Notes: generated by a model from the sequence alone, not told the origin. Shown: positions 44,501 to 52,528, counted from the first letter of the stretch. The stretch is DNA of 64,000 nt from Propionicimonas sp020161015 (GCF_964266745.1 NZ_CAXWGX010000028.1:124001-188000), one strand, 5' to 3'. Program-made: numbers and translations.

Positions 44501-45453
44501 GTGGCCCCGCCGTCCAGCAGTGCCGCTGTGGTGACCACCGTGGCCTCGGTCGGGCCGTAGGTGTTCCAGACCTCTCGCCCCTCAGTGACCAGTCGGGCGG
44601 CGAGCTCGGGCGGGCACGCCTCTCCACCGAAGATGAGGAGTCGCACCTGCTCGAGTGCCTCCATGGGCCAGAGTGCGGCAAGCGTCGGCACGGTGGAGAC
44701 GACGCTGATCCGGTGCCGAACCAGCCAGCCGCCGAGGTCCTCCCCGCTGCGCACCACCGACCGCGGCGCGGGCACCAGGCAGGCGCCGTTTCGCCATGCG
44801 AGCCACATCTCCTCGCAGGAGGCGTCGAAGGCCACCGACAGTCCCGCCAGCACCCGGTCGCCGGGTCCGAGCGGCGCGTCCTTCAGGAACAGGCGCGCTT
44901 CGGCGTCCACAAACGCCGCCGCCGACCGGTGAGTCACCGCCACACCCTTTGGTACCCCGGTCGAGCCGGAGGTGAAGATCACCCAGGCATCGTCTCCTGG
45001 TCCGGGGTCGCCGGCAGGGTTCGCGCCGTCCGGTGGCTCCGCGAGGGCCAGCGGGGTGAAGCCCCCCGGCGTCACCGAGCCCACCACCCCGGCTTCGGCG
45101 AACACGAGGTGAGCGCGTTCCTGTGGGTCGTCGGCGTCCACCGGCACGTAGGCGGCGCCGGCGGTGAGGACGCCGAGGATTGCGACGTACAGGGCGCGTG
45201 AACCCGAGGGGAGTCGGATGCCGACCCGGCTTCCGCGTCGGACGCCCGCCGCCCTCAGCGCTGCCGCGGTCCGGTCCACCTCCAGCATCAGCTCGGCATA
45301 CGTCATCGTCCCGGCGGGGTCGTCGATGGCGGCGGAGTCGGGATGACGCCCGGAGGTCTCGCGGAGCACGTCCAGCAGTGTTCTTGCTGCTGCACCGTCC
45401 TCCGCCCGATCAAGGACCGAGATCGGCGGCAGGTTCATCGAGAGTGGCTCCAT
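41551..45453 (-). CDS. Pls-type membrane NRPS (cationic isopeptide/polyamino acid synthetase)
   Basis: The 1300-residue protein matches Pls, the epsilon-poly-L-lysine synthetase, in length and layout. An adenylation domain (about 20-510) has TSGSTGVPKGVAVTH, FDASCEEMW, NTYGPTEATV and a GKVDRDAL end. A carrier domain has DVGGGSLSAAQLV near residue 545. Then come six predicted membrane helices in pairs separating three hexapeptide-rich soluble domains, the Pls-specific terminal region that joins monomers. The product would be a homopolymer or short isopeptide of an amino acid that cannot be named from sequence. Start MEPLSMNL, with Met6 as alternative. Coupled to the M1 peptidase; the PPTase gene is two genes away. 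Confidence 0.88.
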   Translation of the reverse strand: MEPLSMNLPPISVLDRAEDGAAARTLLDVLRETSGRHPDSAAIDDPAGTMTYAELMLEVDRTAAALRAAGVRRGSRVGIRLPSGSRALYVAILGVLTAGAAYVPVDADDPQERAHLVFAEAGVVGSVTPGGFTPLALAEPPDGANPAGDPGPGDDAWVIFTSGSTGVPKGVAVTHRSAAAFVDAEARLFLKDAPLGPGDRVLAGLSVAFDASCEEMWLAWRNGACLVPAPRSVVRSGEDLGGWLVRHRISVVSTVPTLAALWPMEALEQVRLLIFGGEACPPELAARLVTEGREVWNTYGPTEATVVTTAALLDGGATVSIGTPLAGWSVAVVDGEGVPLPPGEVGELVIGGIGLARYLDPAKDAEKFAPLGQLGWDRAYRSGDLVSLGRDGLYFHGRADDQVKVGGRRIELGEVEAALSSLPGVNAAAAAVRRTEAGVPMLVGYLVTDTTFDHRAARTGLLDRLPASMVPMLAVVDRLPVRTSGKVDRDALPWPLPEVTEALTLFRGEEAWLAEQWLAVLGTPVVEREADFFDVGGGSLSAAQLVSRVRGRAPEFSVADVYDHPRLHAMAGLIGDKVRDEQVAASFSRPGPTPLTTRWVQTLLGLPLFVLSGLRWLTYMITASWLLQHVPGFEFLPAANGWLVLAGLALFAIPFGRMAIAAGSARLLTAGIRPGDYPRGGRVHLRLWLAEQIAHQIDPVGLAGAPWVTIYARALGARIGRDVDLHTVPPVTGLLAVGDGAAIEPEVDLAGYWIDGETLRIGAIRIGAHARVGARSTLAPGTRIDAGAEVAPGSAVFGRVKSGQQWAGSPAVRAGEPSGGWPAHRPTGGRRWLAAYGIASVCLGLLPYLAFSVGALLIAAAVRGAPDLGTAALRALPMVVPGTLVAGLVLAGAIVVAVRLLGIGLEPGTYPVRSRIGWQAWCTERLLDSARTLLFPLYASLATPVWLRVLGAEVGKDVEASTVVLLPAVTTIEDGAFLADDTMVGTYDLHDGWLRIDRVRIGKRAFLGNSGLAAGGHTVPRNGLVAVLSVAPAKAKPGSSWLGSPPVRLRRTNVEGDPERTYRPTPALRWSRGAWEATRILAVITTCMIGLGVLWALAWLAETVGPVWTVLASGAVLLGAGAVAALVSTAVKWLLVGPISSGQHPLWSSFVWRTEVADTFTEMVAGPWFANASVGTPALALWLRSLGARIGRGVWCDTYWLPEPDLVTLGDGATVNRGCVVQTHLFHDRIMSIDRVGIERGATLGPHSIVLPGATIGAHATIGPASLVMRGEEVPVGSRWSGNPIGPWRAVKARPYQADS

Positions 45454-45499
45454 TCCGCGGACGCGGGGTCATCAGGTCTCGTCAATTCCTGTCACGACG

Positions 45500-45820
45500 G
45501 TGATCAACCCGGGTGACGGTGCCGTTGCGGCAATGCGACGCCAGGATGAACACCTGGGGACGGTCGACCGTGGCCAGCACCTTGACGAGGCACTGGTGCA
45601 GCCCCACGATGGAATGGTGGCTGAGGCGACAGAAGACAGGATTGTGAATGAGGTTGTCGGGCGGCTCGGTGCCGCCTTCCCCGCCGTGAGTCGAGACGTG
45701 TTGAGCGAGCGAGTGATCCGGGGCCTTCGTGCCTTCGCGCACGCCCCGATCCGGGACTTCGTCCCGGTCCTGGTCGAACGGCGGGTGAGAGCGGAGCTCC
45801 GGCTTGCGCCCTCGGTCTGA
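45500..45820 (+). CDS. Small three-helix-bundle (DUF3562-like) protein
   Basis: The 106-residue frame contains a predicted helical domain: VGRLGAAFPAVSRDVLSERVI then HAPIRDFVPVLVERRVRAEL. The pattern (FP...V...V, then APIRDFVPVLVER) matches the small three-helix bundle dimerization proteins frequent in actinobacteria, whose function is unknown. The start is unsure: GTG 45500 or ATG 45533 (MRRQDEHLG). It is divergent from the pls-like gene, 46 bases away, so both may share a promoter region. I call it real because of the family match and not because of any upstream signal. Confidence 0.6.
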   Translation: MINPGDGAVAAMRRQDEHLGTVDRGQHLDEALVQPHDGMVAEATEDRIVNEVVGRLGAAFPAVSRDVLSERVIRGLRAFAHAPIRDFVPVLVERRVRAELRLAPSV

Positions 45821-45983
45821 GCACAACGTTCGCCTTCGGCCGCCGCTCCGGCGGGCTTCCACGCCTCGCGCGTCGCTATGAACAGCGCGGGCCGGCCGCC
45901 GCCCGTTGGCAGCGGCTGCGTGGTTGATAGTCTTCTTGGTGCGTGGGGCTCTGGCTGGTCATCGTCGACTGGGAGGCGCGGCA

Positions 45984-47531
45984 ATGCGCGTTCGGGCTGT
46001 TCTTGTCGGGTTGGTTGCGGTGTGCTGGGTTGCGCAGTGGATGCAGGCGCCCGTGGCGCACGCAGCTGAGGGTTGCGTGGCCGGTGTCCTTTCGGATTTC
46101 AACGGCGATGGGTGGTCCGATGCCGTCGTCGGAGACCCTTCCGCGACGGTGGCGGAACAGGCCGAAGCCGGTCGGATCGTCGTCCTTTATGGCGACGGCG
46201 ACGGGCTTGTCGGCGAGGGTGCCAGGGATGTGCTGTGGCAGGGGCAGGCGGCGGTGCCCGACCTGCCGCAGGCGGGCGACCGGTTCGCGAGCGCGCTGGC
46301 GGTGGCTGACCTCGACTGCGACGGATACACCGACGTGGTGGTGGGGACACCGGGCAAGGACGTCGCCGGGCAGGCGGATGCGGGCATGGTCCAGGTCTTG
46401 TGGGGCGAGGCCTCGGGGCTGGCCGCCACCCGCCCGGCGGGCACGTACACGACGGAGAGTTTCGGTCGCGAGGCGGCGGCAGGTGACCAGTTCGGGTTCG
46501 CCGTCGATGCCGTGGAGGATGTCGGACAGGGCGGCACGCCGAGCCCGAACGCCTTCGGCCTTGCCATCGGCGTCCCGGGCGCTGATGTCGCCGGTCAGAA
46601 CGACGCCGGCGCGGTCGTGGTGCAGACCGCCTTCGACGGAGGCCCGGCCAACTACTGGATCACCCAGGAGACGCCCGGCATCCCCGGATCGGCCGAAGCC
46701 GGTGACCGTTTCGGGGCGGCCGTCTCCTGCAACTACCTCTCTGGGGATGGTCACACGATCGACTGCGCCATCGGTGCGCCGAACGAGGACATCGGCTCCA
46801 GGAAGGATGCTGGTGGAGTCACCTTGGTCCAGGACATCTACTTCGATGACGAACTCGTCGGCATCTCCCTCGACCAGAACGCGGCCGGCGTCCCCGGAAC
46901 GGCCGAGGCGGGCGACCACTACGGGCAAACCATCGACACCGTCCTGGTCGGCCTCCGCTCTTGGATCGCGGTCGGGGCGCCAGGAGAAGACATCGGCTCG
47001 GACAAGAACGCGGGCCTGGTTCAGCTGTTCAGCTCGGACACCCGCGATGTGGATCCCGGCACAGCCCTCACACAGGACACCGCCTCCGTGAGCGGGTCCG
47101 CCGAACCCGGCGACGAGTTCGGGGCCGCGGTGGCGTGGATCGCGCCCGGCCTGGGTGATCGCCGAACGCGTCTTGCTGTCGGGGTCCCGAAGGAGAACAC
47201 GACCGCAGGCGCGGACGCCGGGCTGGTGCAGGTGTTCCCGATGGGCAATCTCGGCGCCGAATCCACTTGGACCCAGGGTTCTCCCGGGGTGCTTGGAAGC
47301 CCCCACAGCGGCGACCGGTTCGGCACCTCCGTGGCACTGATCGCCGGCGCCGGCGAACGGCTGCTGCTCGTCGGTGTCCCCGATGACACCGGCTACACCA
47401 CCGGCATGGTGAACCTGTTACCCCTCAACGGCGGCACGCCACGGGCATGGGTGCCGGATGGCACGATCCCCGCAACCGGCTCCGTCGATTTCGGCGCCGC
47501 CCTCGCCGGCCTTAGTGGCGGCGCGGAATAG
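45984..47531 (+). CDS. Secreted FG-GAP/integrin-like beta-propeller protein
   Basis: The 515-residue protein has a signal peptide (MRVRAVLVGLVAVCWVAQWM, cut near VAHA-AEGC). Seven FG-GAP-like repeats follow, enough for a closed propeller. Each has GD(R/Q/H)FGxAV at one end and an IGxPxxDxxxxxDAGxVxV strand at the other; the first two carry Ca2+ loops DFNGDGWSDA and DLDCDGYTDV. The end IPATGSVDFGAALAGLSGGAE resembles a sorting motif but has no hydrophobic helix or basic tail, so it is probably free or wall-associated by other means. ATG 45984 follows GGGAGG (45971-45976). The integrase gene lies 30 bases past its stop, convergent. Confidence 0.82.
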   Translation: MRVRAVLVGLVAVCWVAQWMQAPVAHAAEGCVAGVLSDFNGDGWSDAVVGDPSATVAEQAEAGRIVVLYGDGDGLVGEGARDVLWQGQAAVPDLPQAGDRFASALAVADLDCDGYTDVVVGTPGKDVAGQADAGMVQVLWGEASGLAATRPAGTYTTESFGREAAAGDQFGFAVDAVEDVGQGGTPSPNAFGLAIGVPGADVAGQNDAGAVVVQTAFDGGPANYWITQETPGIPGSAEAGDRFGAAVSCNYLSGDGHTIDCAIGAPNEDIGSRKDAGGVTLVQDIYFDDELVGISLDQNAAGVPGTAEAGDHYGQTIDTVLVGLRSWIAVGAPGEDIGSDKNAGLVQLFSSDTRDVDPGTALTQDTASVSGSAEPGDEFGAAVAWIAPGLGDRRTRLAVGVPKENTTAGADAGLVQVFPMGNLGAESTWTQGSPGVLGSPHSGDRFGTSVALIAGAGERLLLVGVPDDTGYTTGMVNLLPLNGGTPRAWVPDGTIPATGSVDFGAALAGLSGGAE

Positions 47532-47561
47532 CCAACCGTGAACGATTGAACCAAGAGCCGA

Positions 47562-48842
47562 CTAGGTGGGACGAGCCGGAACCGAATCGGCCCCGGGCCC
47601 CGAGATGAGAGCGTCCAGGCCTCTCACGACCTTGTCCATGTGATCCGCGGCCACCTCCTGGTACCTCAACGCCATCGTCGGCGTGGTGTGGCCGGCGACC
47701 ACCTGGAGTTCACGGATGGTTGCTCCCGCCAGCGCGGTGTAGGTCAGGCCGACGTGCCGCAGATCATGGAATCGAACGTCCTGGATGCCTTCGGCGGCGC
47801 AGGCGCGGAGCCAGGCCGAGCGCCACTCGGTATCGGTGACGTGCCCGCCGTCGTCCCTCCAGAAGAGCAGCCCGTTCGGCCCGAGCTGGGCGTGGTCTCG
47901 AAGGTGGACTCTGACCCGTTCGATCATCGAGGCGGGGATGCGGACAGCTCTGACTCCCGCCTCGGTCTTGGGGTCGCCGACGTGCTGGGTGCGCTGGCCG
48001 GCGTGGGTGACCCCACGAGTCACCCTGATCAGGCCGCGCTCAAGGTCAATGTCCTTCCTGCGAAGCTCTCGTACCTCGCCGGAACGGAGTGCGCACCATG
48101 CGCCGAGCAGAACCCCGAGGGCCCAACGCTGCGGCATGGCGTTGGCAATCGCGTTGACCTGGCCCGGGGTGAGCGGCTCGATGCTGCGCCGTCTCGATGG
48201 CCTCCCCGCACCTCGCACCCGGACGGGGTTGGCCTCGATCAGTCCCTCGTCGACGGCCGCAAGGCAGATCGTGCGCAGGAACTGGAAGGCGAGATCACAG
48301 CTGCGTCGACGCTCAGTCAGCGGTAGCGACCGCCACCAGGCCTGTATCTGCGCCCGGTCGAGGTCGGCGAGCGGTATGTCGCCCAGGGGGTGATTCGTCC
48401 AGACCTTCGGCCGGGCGCGCTTGCCCGTGCGCTGGTTCGGCCGGAGGCTGAAGGCCAGCGGCTCACCGCAGATGTAGATCCGAAGGCTGGCTTCGTAGCG
48501 GGTCCTCGTGGTGATCCGAAGATCCGCCGTGGCCAACCATTGCCGAGCGTAGGTAGCGACAGTCGGGCGGTCGATGGCAGCCTGTCCGACCCGACGGCGG
48601 GCGGCTTCCCGATCGGCGGGCGGGCTCCATTGGTCGGTCTCGATCAGGCGGCGTTCGAACTCGAGCCAGACCCGGGCGTCGCCTTCGGTCTGGAAGGTGG
48701 TGGGGGCGGTGTAGACGCCGCTGGGTAGCACGCCCGCGATGCCTCCGTGCCGGTAGCTGGCCTGGTAGTTGCCCGACGCCTTCCGTCGGACCGTTCCCCA
48801 AGTGCTTCGTGTCCTGGCTGACCCCTTGGCGCCCCGGCCCAT
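47562..48842 (-). CDS. int: Phage-type tyrosine recombinase (island integrase)
   Basis: The 426-residue protein has an N-terminal AP2-like arm-binding part (SGNYQASYRHGG), a SAM-like core-binding domain (TVATYARQWLATADLRI) and a catalytic domain with Arg in CALRSGEVRELRRKDID, HxxR in FHDLRHVGLTYTA, His in VVAGHTTPTMALRYQEV with the tyrosine nucleophile at RY. It catalyses site-specific integration into the tRNA gene. The gene starts 162 bases inside the attR core and reads away from it, the typical arrangement in tRNA-integrated actinobacterial elements. The protein looks intact. Confidence 0.95.
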   Translation of the reverse strand: MGRGAKGSARTRSTWGTVRRKASGNYQASYRHGGIAGVLPSGVYTAPTTFQTEGDARVWLEFERRLIETDQWSPPADREAARRRVGQAAIDRPTVATYARQWLATADLRITTRTRYEASLRIYICGEPLAFSLRPNQRTGKRARPKVWTNHPLGDIPLADLDRAQIQAWWRSLPLTERRRSCDLAFQFLRTICLAAVDEGLIEANPVRVRGAGRPSRRRSIEPLTPGQVNAIANAMPQRWALGVLLGAWCALRSGEVRELRRKDIDLERGLIRVTRGVTHAGQRTQHVGDPKTEAGVRAVRIPASMIERVRVHLRDHAQLGPNGLLFWRDDGGHVTDTEWRSAWLRACAAEGIQDVRFHDLRHVGLTYTALAGATIRELQVVAGHTTPTMALRYQEVAADHMDKVVRGLDALISGPGADSVPARPT

Positions 48843-48866
48843 TTCTCACACTCCCATGTTGTGCAC

Positions 48867-48892
48867 CGGGCCCTTATCGGGCCCTTAGGTAC
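48867..48892 (+). repeat. Right copy of 26-bp terminal direct repeat
   Basis: It is identical to 14953-14978 and in the same orientation, between the integrase start and the attR core. See the left copy for its structure. Such paired copies near both ends are expected for integrase or excisionase arm sites. Confidence 0.7.
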
Positions 48893-49003
48893 ATCACGAA
48901 TGCCTATGCAGGTCTGCGCGCGCGTTGCCCGAGCCGCATCAAAACACCTAGTCAAACGTAGTATATCAGGGGTCGGAGCGGGGTTCGAGGGGGCTGTACG
49001 GAA

Positions 49004-49027
49004 GGGTTCGAATCCCATTGGGGGCAC
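49004..49027 (+). other. Attachment site attR (24-nt tRNA 3' fragment)
   Basis: It exactly repeats 14871-14894: T arm, acceptor 3' strand, discriminator and one base. The bases before it do not form the rest of a tRNA, so this is the displaced fragment created by integration. Chromosomal sequence resumes immediately after. Confidence 0.85.
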
Positions 49028-49163
49028 CCAGGGAGTGCCCTGCGGGCCGCCGGGGGCGGATCGGCGCATTCGGCGAGTGCGCTGCGGGCGATCGAGTGAC
49101 GTGGTGCCCGACCGCAGATACGCTCTGGAACGGGAGTTCGCCTATCCAGCGAGGAGTTCGCCG

Positions 49164-50417
49164 ATGACTCGACCCGTCCTGATCAAGAATGTCAACATCT
49201 TCGACGGCAGGAGCGAGCGCCTTGCGCCGGGGATGAGTGTTCTCGTGGAAGACAACCTGATCTCGATGGTCGCCGGTTCGATCGACGCTCCAGACGGTGC
49301 CACCGTGCTCGATGGTGGTGGACGGACGATGACGCCTGGTTTCATCGCGGCGCATGAGCACCTGATCGGGCAGATGCCGTTCATGGATGCCATGTTCAAT
49401 GACACGAGGTACATGGGCTACGTCGCTGCCTGGACGGCGGGAGTCTGGCTGAGAAACGGCTTCACCACGGTCAGGGATGTCGGCGGGAACACGGCCTCGC
49501 TGAAGCTGGCGATCGACCGCGGCTACATCGAGGGTCCTCGCATCTACCCGTCGCAGGCGATCCTCAGCCAGACTGCCGGCCACGCTGAGCACCGCCACCT
49601 CGCCCATGCCTCCAAGCTCGCTGGCGGATTGGACGACACGCTCGTGCAGTTCGGTGACTGTGCGATCGCCGACGGGGTTCCTGAGGTGTTGAAGGCCACC
49701 CGCGAGAACCTGCGGACGGGCGCGTCGCAGATCAAGATCGCCACTGCCGGCGGCATCGCAGAGCTCGACCCGATCGACGTCATCGAGTGGACGCCGGAGG
49801 AGATCCGCGCCTGCGTGCAGGCGGCCGAGGACTACGGCACCTATGTCGCGACCCACGTGTACACCAGTGAGGGGGTCCGCCGCGCGGTCGAGAACGGTGT
49901 GAAGTGCATCGAGCACGGGAACCTCGTCGACGAGGAGACCCTGCGCTGGATGGAGGAGAAGGGGATCTGGCTCTCACCGCAGGTCATGGTGTTCTCCAAC
50001 CCGATCCACGGGTTGACCGCCGAACAGCAGGACAGGTACAGGAGGATCCAGGAGGGCACCGCCACCCTGTTCGAGACTGCCAAGAGGATCGGCTACACCA
50101 GGATCGCGTTCGGCACCGACATCGTGACCGACCCCGAGACACTGAAGAGGAGCAGCGAGGAGTTCGTGCTTCGCACCCAGTGGTTCTCACCGGTTGAGGT
50201 GCTGCGCATGGCCACCTCCGCCAACGGTGAGCTGATGGCGATGTCCGGGAAGCGCAACCCCTACCCCGGCAGGCTCGGCGTGATCGAGCAAGGGGCCTAT
50301 GCCGATCTGCTGCTCATCAACGGCGACCCACTCGAGGACATCTCCGTCCTGACCGACCCCGAGCAGAACCTGGCCCTCATCATGAAGGATGGCAGGATCT
50401 ACAAGAACACCCTCTAG
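49164..50417 (+). CDS. Metal-dependent amidohydrolase family protein
   Basis: The 417-residue protein is a TIM-barrel amidohydrolase: metal site HxH in GFIAAHEHL, a Lys-bearing strand GASQIKIATAGG, His in VATHVYTSEGV and in CIEHGNLVD, and the metal/catalytic Asp in AFGTDIVTD. C-terminal GRLGVIEQGAYADLLLINGDPLEDI is the composite beta-sandwich typical of imidazolonepropionase-like and Xaa-Pro-dipeptide-hydrolysing members. There is no signal peptide, so it is cytoplasmic. ATG 49164 follows GAGGAG. It is the first chromosomal gene beyond the island. An open frame runs upstream through the att site, but the family N-terminus (MTRPVLIKNVNIFDG) fixes the start. Confidence 0.88.
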   Translation: MTRPVLIKNVNIFDGRSERLAPGMSVLVEDNLISMVAGSIDAPDGATVLDGGGRTMTPGFIAAHEHLIGQMPFMDAMFNDTRYMGYVAAWTAGVWLRNGFTTVRDVGGNTASLKLAIDRGYIEGPRIYPSQAILSQTAGHAEHRHLAHASKLAGGLDDTLVQFGDCAIADGVPEVLKATRENLRTGASQIKIATAGGIAELDPIDVIEWTPEEIRACVQAAEDYGTYVATHVYTSEGVRRAVENGVKCIEHGNLVDEETLRWMEEKGIWLSPQVMVFSNPIHGLTAEQQDRYRRIQEGTATLFETAKRIGYTRIAFGTDIVTDPETLKRSSEEFVLRTQWFSPVEVLRMATSANGELMAMSGKRNPYPGRLGVIEQGAYADLLLINGDPLEDISVLTDPEQNLALIMKDGRIYKNTL

Positions 50418-50532
50418 GCGTCAGGGGCCCTGGGGTGTTCCCGTTCCTCGGTGGGTTGGCCCACGATCCCGGTCGGCTTCGACATGACCGGGAGAACCGA
50501 CGTGTGTTGAGGACTCACGGCCGAGGTGAGCG

Positions 50533-51801
50533 ATGAGCGGGGGCGTTGACGATCGGCCGGAGTTCGACGAGCTCGTCAGCTTCATCACGACCTACGCGAG
50601 GGTCGCCCAGAAGTACTTCGGCTACTCCTACGAGACTGAACTGGCCCTGCACCGGATCATCAACGGGCTGGGGCTGCACTGCGAGATCTTCACGACACCC
50701 AACATCCTGCAGATCGCTCTGTGGAGGGATGACGCCAGCAGGCAGACAATGCACCTCGCGGTGACCATGGGTATCGGATACGACCTGAACAAGGTTGCCC
50801 AGATCGACGACGTCGCGAGCAGGGTGACCAACGGACAGGTGTCCCTCCGACAGGGCCAGGCACTGCTCAAGCAGATCGAGGGCGCGCCGGCGATCTACGG
50901 CCTGCCCCAGAACGCCTTGGCGTTCGTCATGACGGGTGCCGGCTTCGCAGCGATCATCGGTGCCTCATGGCTGGACATCCTTCTCGGTGGGCTCCTGGGC
51001 CTGATCTCCCTGGTGATGGTGCGGCTCGGTACGCGCCTGGCGCGGGTCGCCATCATCGCGGAGATCCTGGCGGCAGCCTTCGCCGCCTTTCTGGCCACGG
51101 CCCTCTCCGTGGCCATGCCTGGAATTCGTCCCCTGGTGATCGCGGTCTGTGCGGTCACCTGGTTCATGCCGGGCTTCGGCCTCACCATCGCCCCGCGGGA
51201 GATGCTCTACGGGAACACCCTCGCAGGGTTGGTGCTGATCACCAACGCGACGCTGGTCTTCATCAAACTGTTCGCAGGCGGCACGCTCGGCTACGCCCTG
51301 GCGATGGACCTGCTCCATCCCCCCAACCGTGCCCTGCTGCCAGTCGTGGATCCCGCGTGGGTGTGGGTCCTGGGTCCGACCCTCACGGTTGGCCTGGCGA
51401 TCCTGTTCAGGGTCGCTCCCAGGCACCTGCCCCTCATCGTCGTCGGGACGTGGCTCGTCTGGGCCGGGGTGGTGCTCGGAAGCCAGGCCGGCCCCTGGCA
51501 GGGCACCTTCCTCGGAGCGTTCGTCCTGGCCGTCCTGTCCTCCCTCGGCACGAGGCGGGGGATCCACTCGGCCACGCTCTCACTCCCCTTGATCATGCTG
51601 CTGGTGCCCGGCTATGCGTTCCTGCGCGCGCTCTATGTCATGAGCGCCCAGGGAACCGAGACAGGGCTCAGCGTGCTGTCCGCGGTGACGCTGGCGGTTG
51701 CCGCCATCCTCGCCGGCATCTTCATGGGGGACGCGATCGTGTCCACCGGCTACGCGGGACTCAGGTTCGCCGGCCGCTACCGAGAAGGTCATCACAAGTA
51801 G
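50533..51801 (+). CDS. Threonine/serine exporter family protein (ThrE-type)
   Basis: The 422-residue protein has the fused ThrE arrangement: a soluble N-terminal domain (GYSYETELALHRIINGLGL, LHCEIFTTPNILQIAL) continuing through ASRVTNGQVSLRQGQALL, then ten hydrophobic segments (PF06738 followed by PF12821-like halves). The GLTIAPREMLYGNTLAG loop is typical. ThrE exports threonine, serine and small peptides using the proton gradient. ATG 50533 is weakly supported by AGGTGAGCG upstream. It stands alone, with a convergent HAD gene after it. Confidence 0.88.
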   Translation: MSGGVDDRPEFDELVSFITTYARVAQKYFGYSYETELALHRIINGLGLHCEIFTTPNILQIALWRDDASRQTMHLAVTMGIGYDLNKVAQIDDVASRVTNGQVSLRQGQALLKQIEGAPAIYGLPQNALAFVMTGAGFAAIIGASWLDILLGGLLGLISLVMVRLGTRLARVAIIAEILAAAFAAFLATALSVAMPGIRPLVIAVCAVTWFMPGFGLTIAPREMLYGNTLAGLVLITNATLVFIKLFAGGTLGYALAMDLLHPPNRALLPVVDPAWVWVLGPTLTVGLAILFRVAPRHLPLIVVGTWLVWAGVVLGSQAGPWQGTFLGAFVLAVLSSLGTRRGIHSATLSLPLIMLLVPGYAFLRALYVMSAQGTETGLSVLSAVTLAVAAILAGIFMGDAIVSTGYAGLRFAGRYREGHHK

Positions 51802-51871
51802 GGGGATGCGGTTCGGCGAGGTCCTCTCGGGCTGCACGGCCGGGTCGCTCTGTGACGCGCCGCCCGAGCCG

Positions 51872-52528
51872 TCAGGACGACGGTCCGAGGCGTGCCGCCC
51901 AGGAGCTGGCGGTCAGGAGCCCCGGGACGTGGTCGAGGCCCGGCACCACGAGGTGCGCGGCGGAGAGCTGGATCGAGGTGAAGGTGGTGCTCACCGCGAC
52001 GACGAGCCCCACGCCCGCGGCGACGGCCGAGGCCACGCCGGCCGGGGCGTCCTCCACGGCGAGGCAGTCGGGCGCGGACACGCCCAGTGCCCGGCAGGCG
52101 AGGAGGTAGGGCTCCGGATCGGGCTTGCCGCGGCTCACCTCGTCCCTGGTCACCACCGCGGCGAAGTGGTCGAGCAGGTCGCCCAAGCAGGTGCGCGCCC
52201 ACTCGTGTGTCGCCGACGTGACCAGCCCGAGCGGGACGCGTGCCCCGGCGACCAGTTCTGCGGCTCCGGGTGCGAGCCCGGGCTGGGGCAGGCCGGCCAC
52301 GTGGGTGAGCAGTTCGGCCGTCATCGCCTCGGCGTCCTCCCCGTCCCAAGGCCCGGGTTGGGTGGCGAAGACGTCGTCCGCCCTCCGCCCGGTGAAGCCG
52401 GCCAGCAGTTCGTCGCTGGCCGGCCAACCGCGTGCGGCGAACCAGTTGCGGAAGACCTGGCGGTGGAAGCCCTCGGAATCCACGAGGGTCCCGTCCAGGT
52501 CGAGCAACAGGGCTGCTGGTTCAGGCAT
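51872..52528 (-). CDS. HAD-superfamily phosphatase (subfamily IA)
   Basis: The 218-residue protein has motif I LLLDLDGTLVDSEG, a cap domain, motif II LGLVTSATHEW, motif III Lys in SRGKPDPEPYLLA and motif IV VEDAPAGVASAVAAG. This is the beta-phosphoglucomutase/phosphoglycolate-phosphatase type (IA) and usually removes phosphate from a sugar phosphate. Its start overlaps the end of the EIIA gene by 8 bases, so it is the last gene of the PTS operon. A substrate among amino-sugar or other sugar phosphates is plausible but not shown. Confidence 0.88.
   Translation of the reverse strand: MPEPAALLLDLDGTLVDSEGFHRQVFRNWFAARGWPASDELLAGFTGRRADDVFATQPGPWDGEDAEAMTAELLTHVAGLPQPGLAPGAAELVAGARVPLGLVTSATHEWARTCLGDLLDHFAAVVTRDEVSRGKPDPEPYLLACRALGVSAPDCLAVEDAPAGVASAVAAGVGLVVAVSTTFTSIQLSAAHLVVPGLDHVPGLLTASSWAARLGPSS

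Larger units (their letters stand above)
14871..49027. mobile_element. 34-kb tRNA-integrated genomic island (integrative, probably mobilizable)
   Basis: It is bounded by an exact 24-nt duplication of the tRNA 3' end. At the right end a tyrosine recombinase gene lies 162 bases inside the repeat. At the left end an excisionase-like gene and a MobF relaxase gene lie inside the tRNA. A 26-bp direct repeat is found 59 bases inside the left core and 112 bases inside the right core, a layout expected of integrase arm sites. No type IV secretion, TraB or replication gene is recognisable, so it is best described as a mobilizable or degenerate conjugative element. Cargo: Pst/surface-complex locus, Pls-type NRPS locus, FG-GAP protein. 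That all 34 kb entered together is an inference. Confidence 0.75.

Noticed and set aside
49004..49100. A second tRNA gene at the right end of the island
   Set aside because: Only the T arm and 3' acceptor strand are present; D and anticodon arms cannot be formed from the preceding bases.
48861..49163. An upstream extension of the amidohydrolase reading through the att site
   Set aside because: The extra residues encode tRNA and arm-repeat sequence, while the family N-terminus and a GAGGAG site fix the start at 49164.
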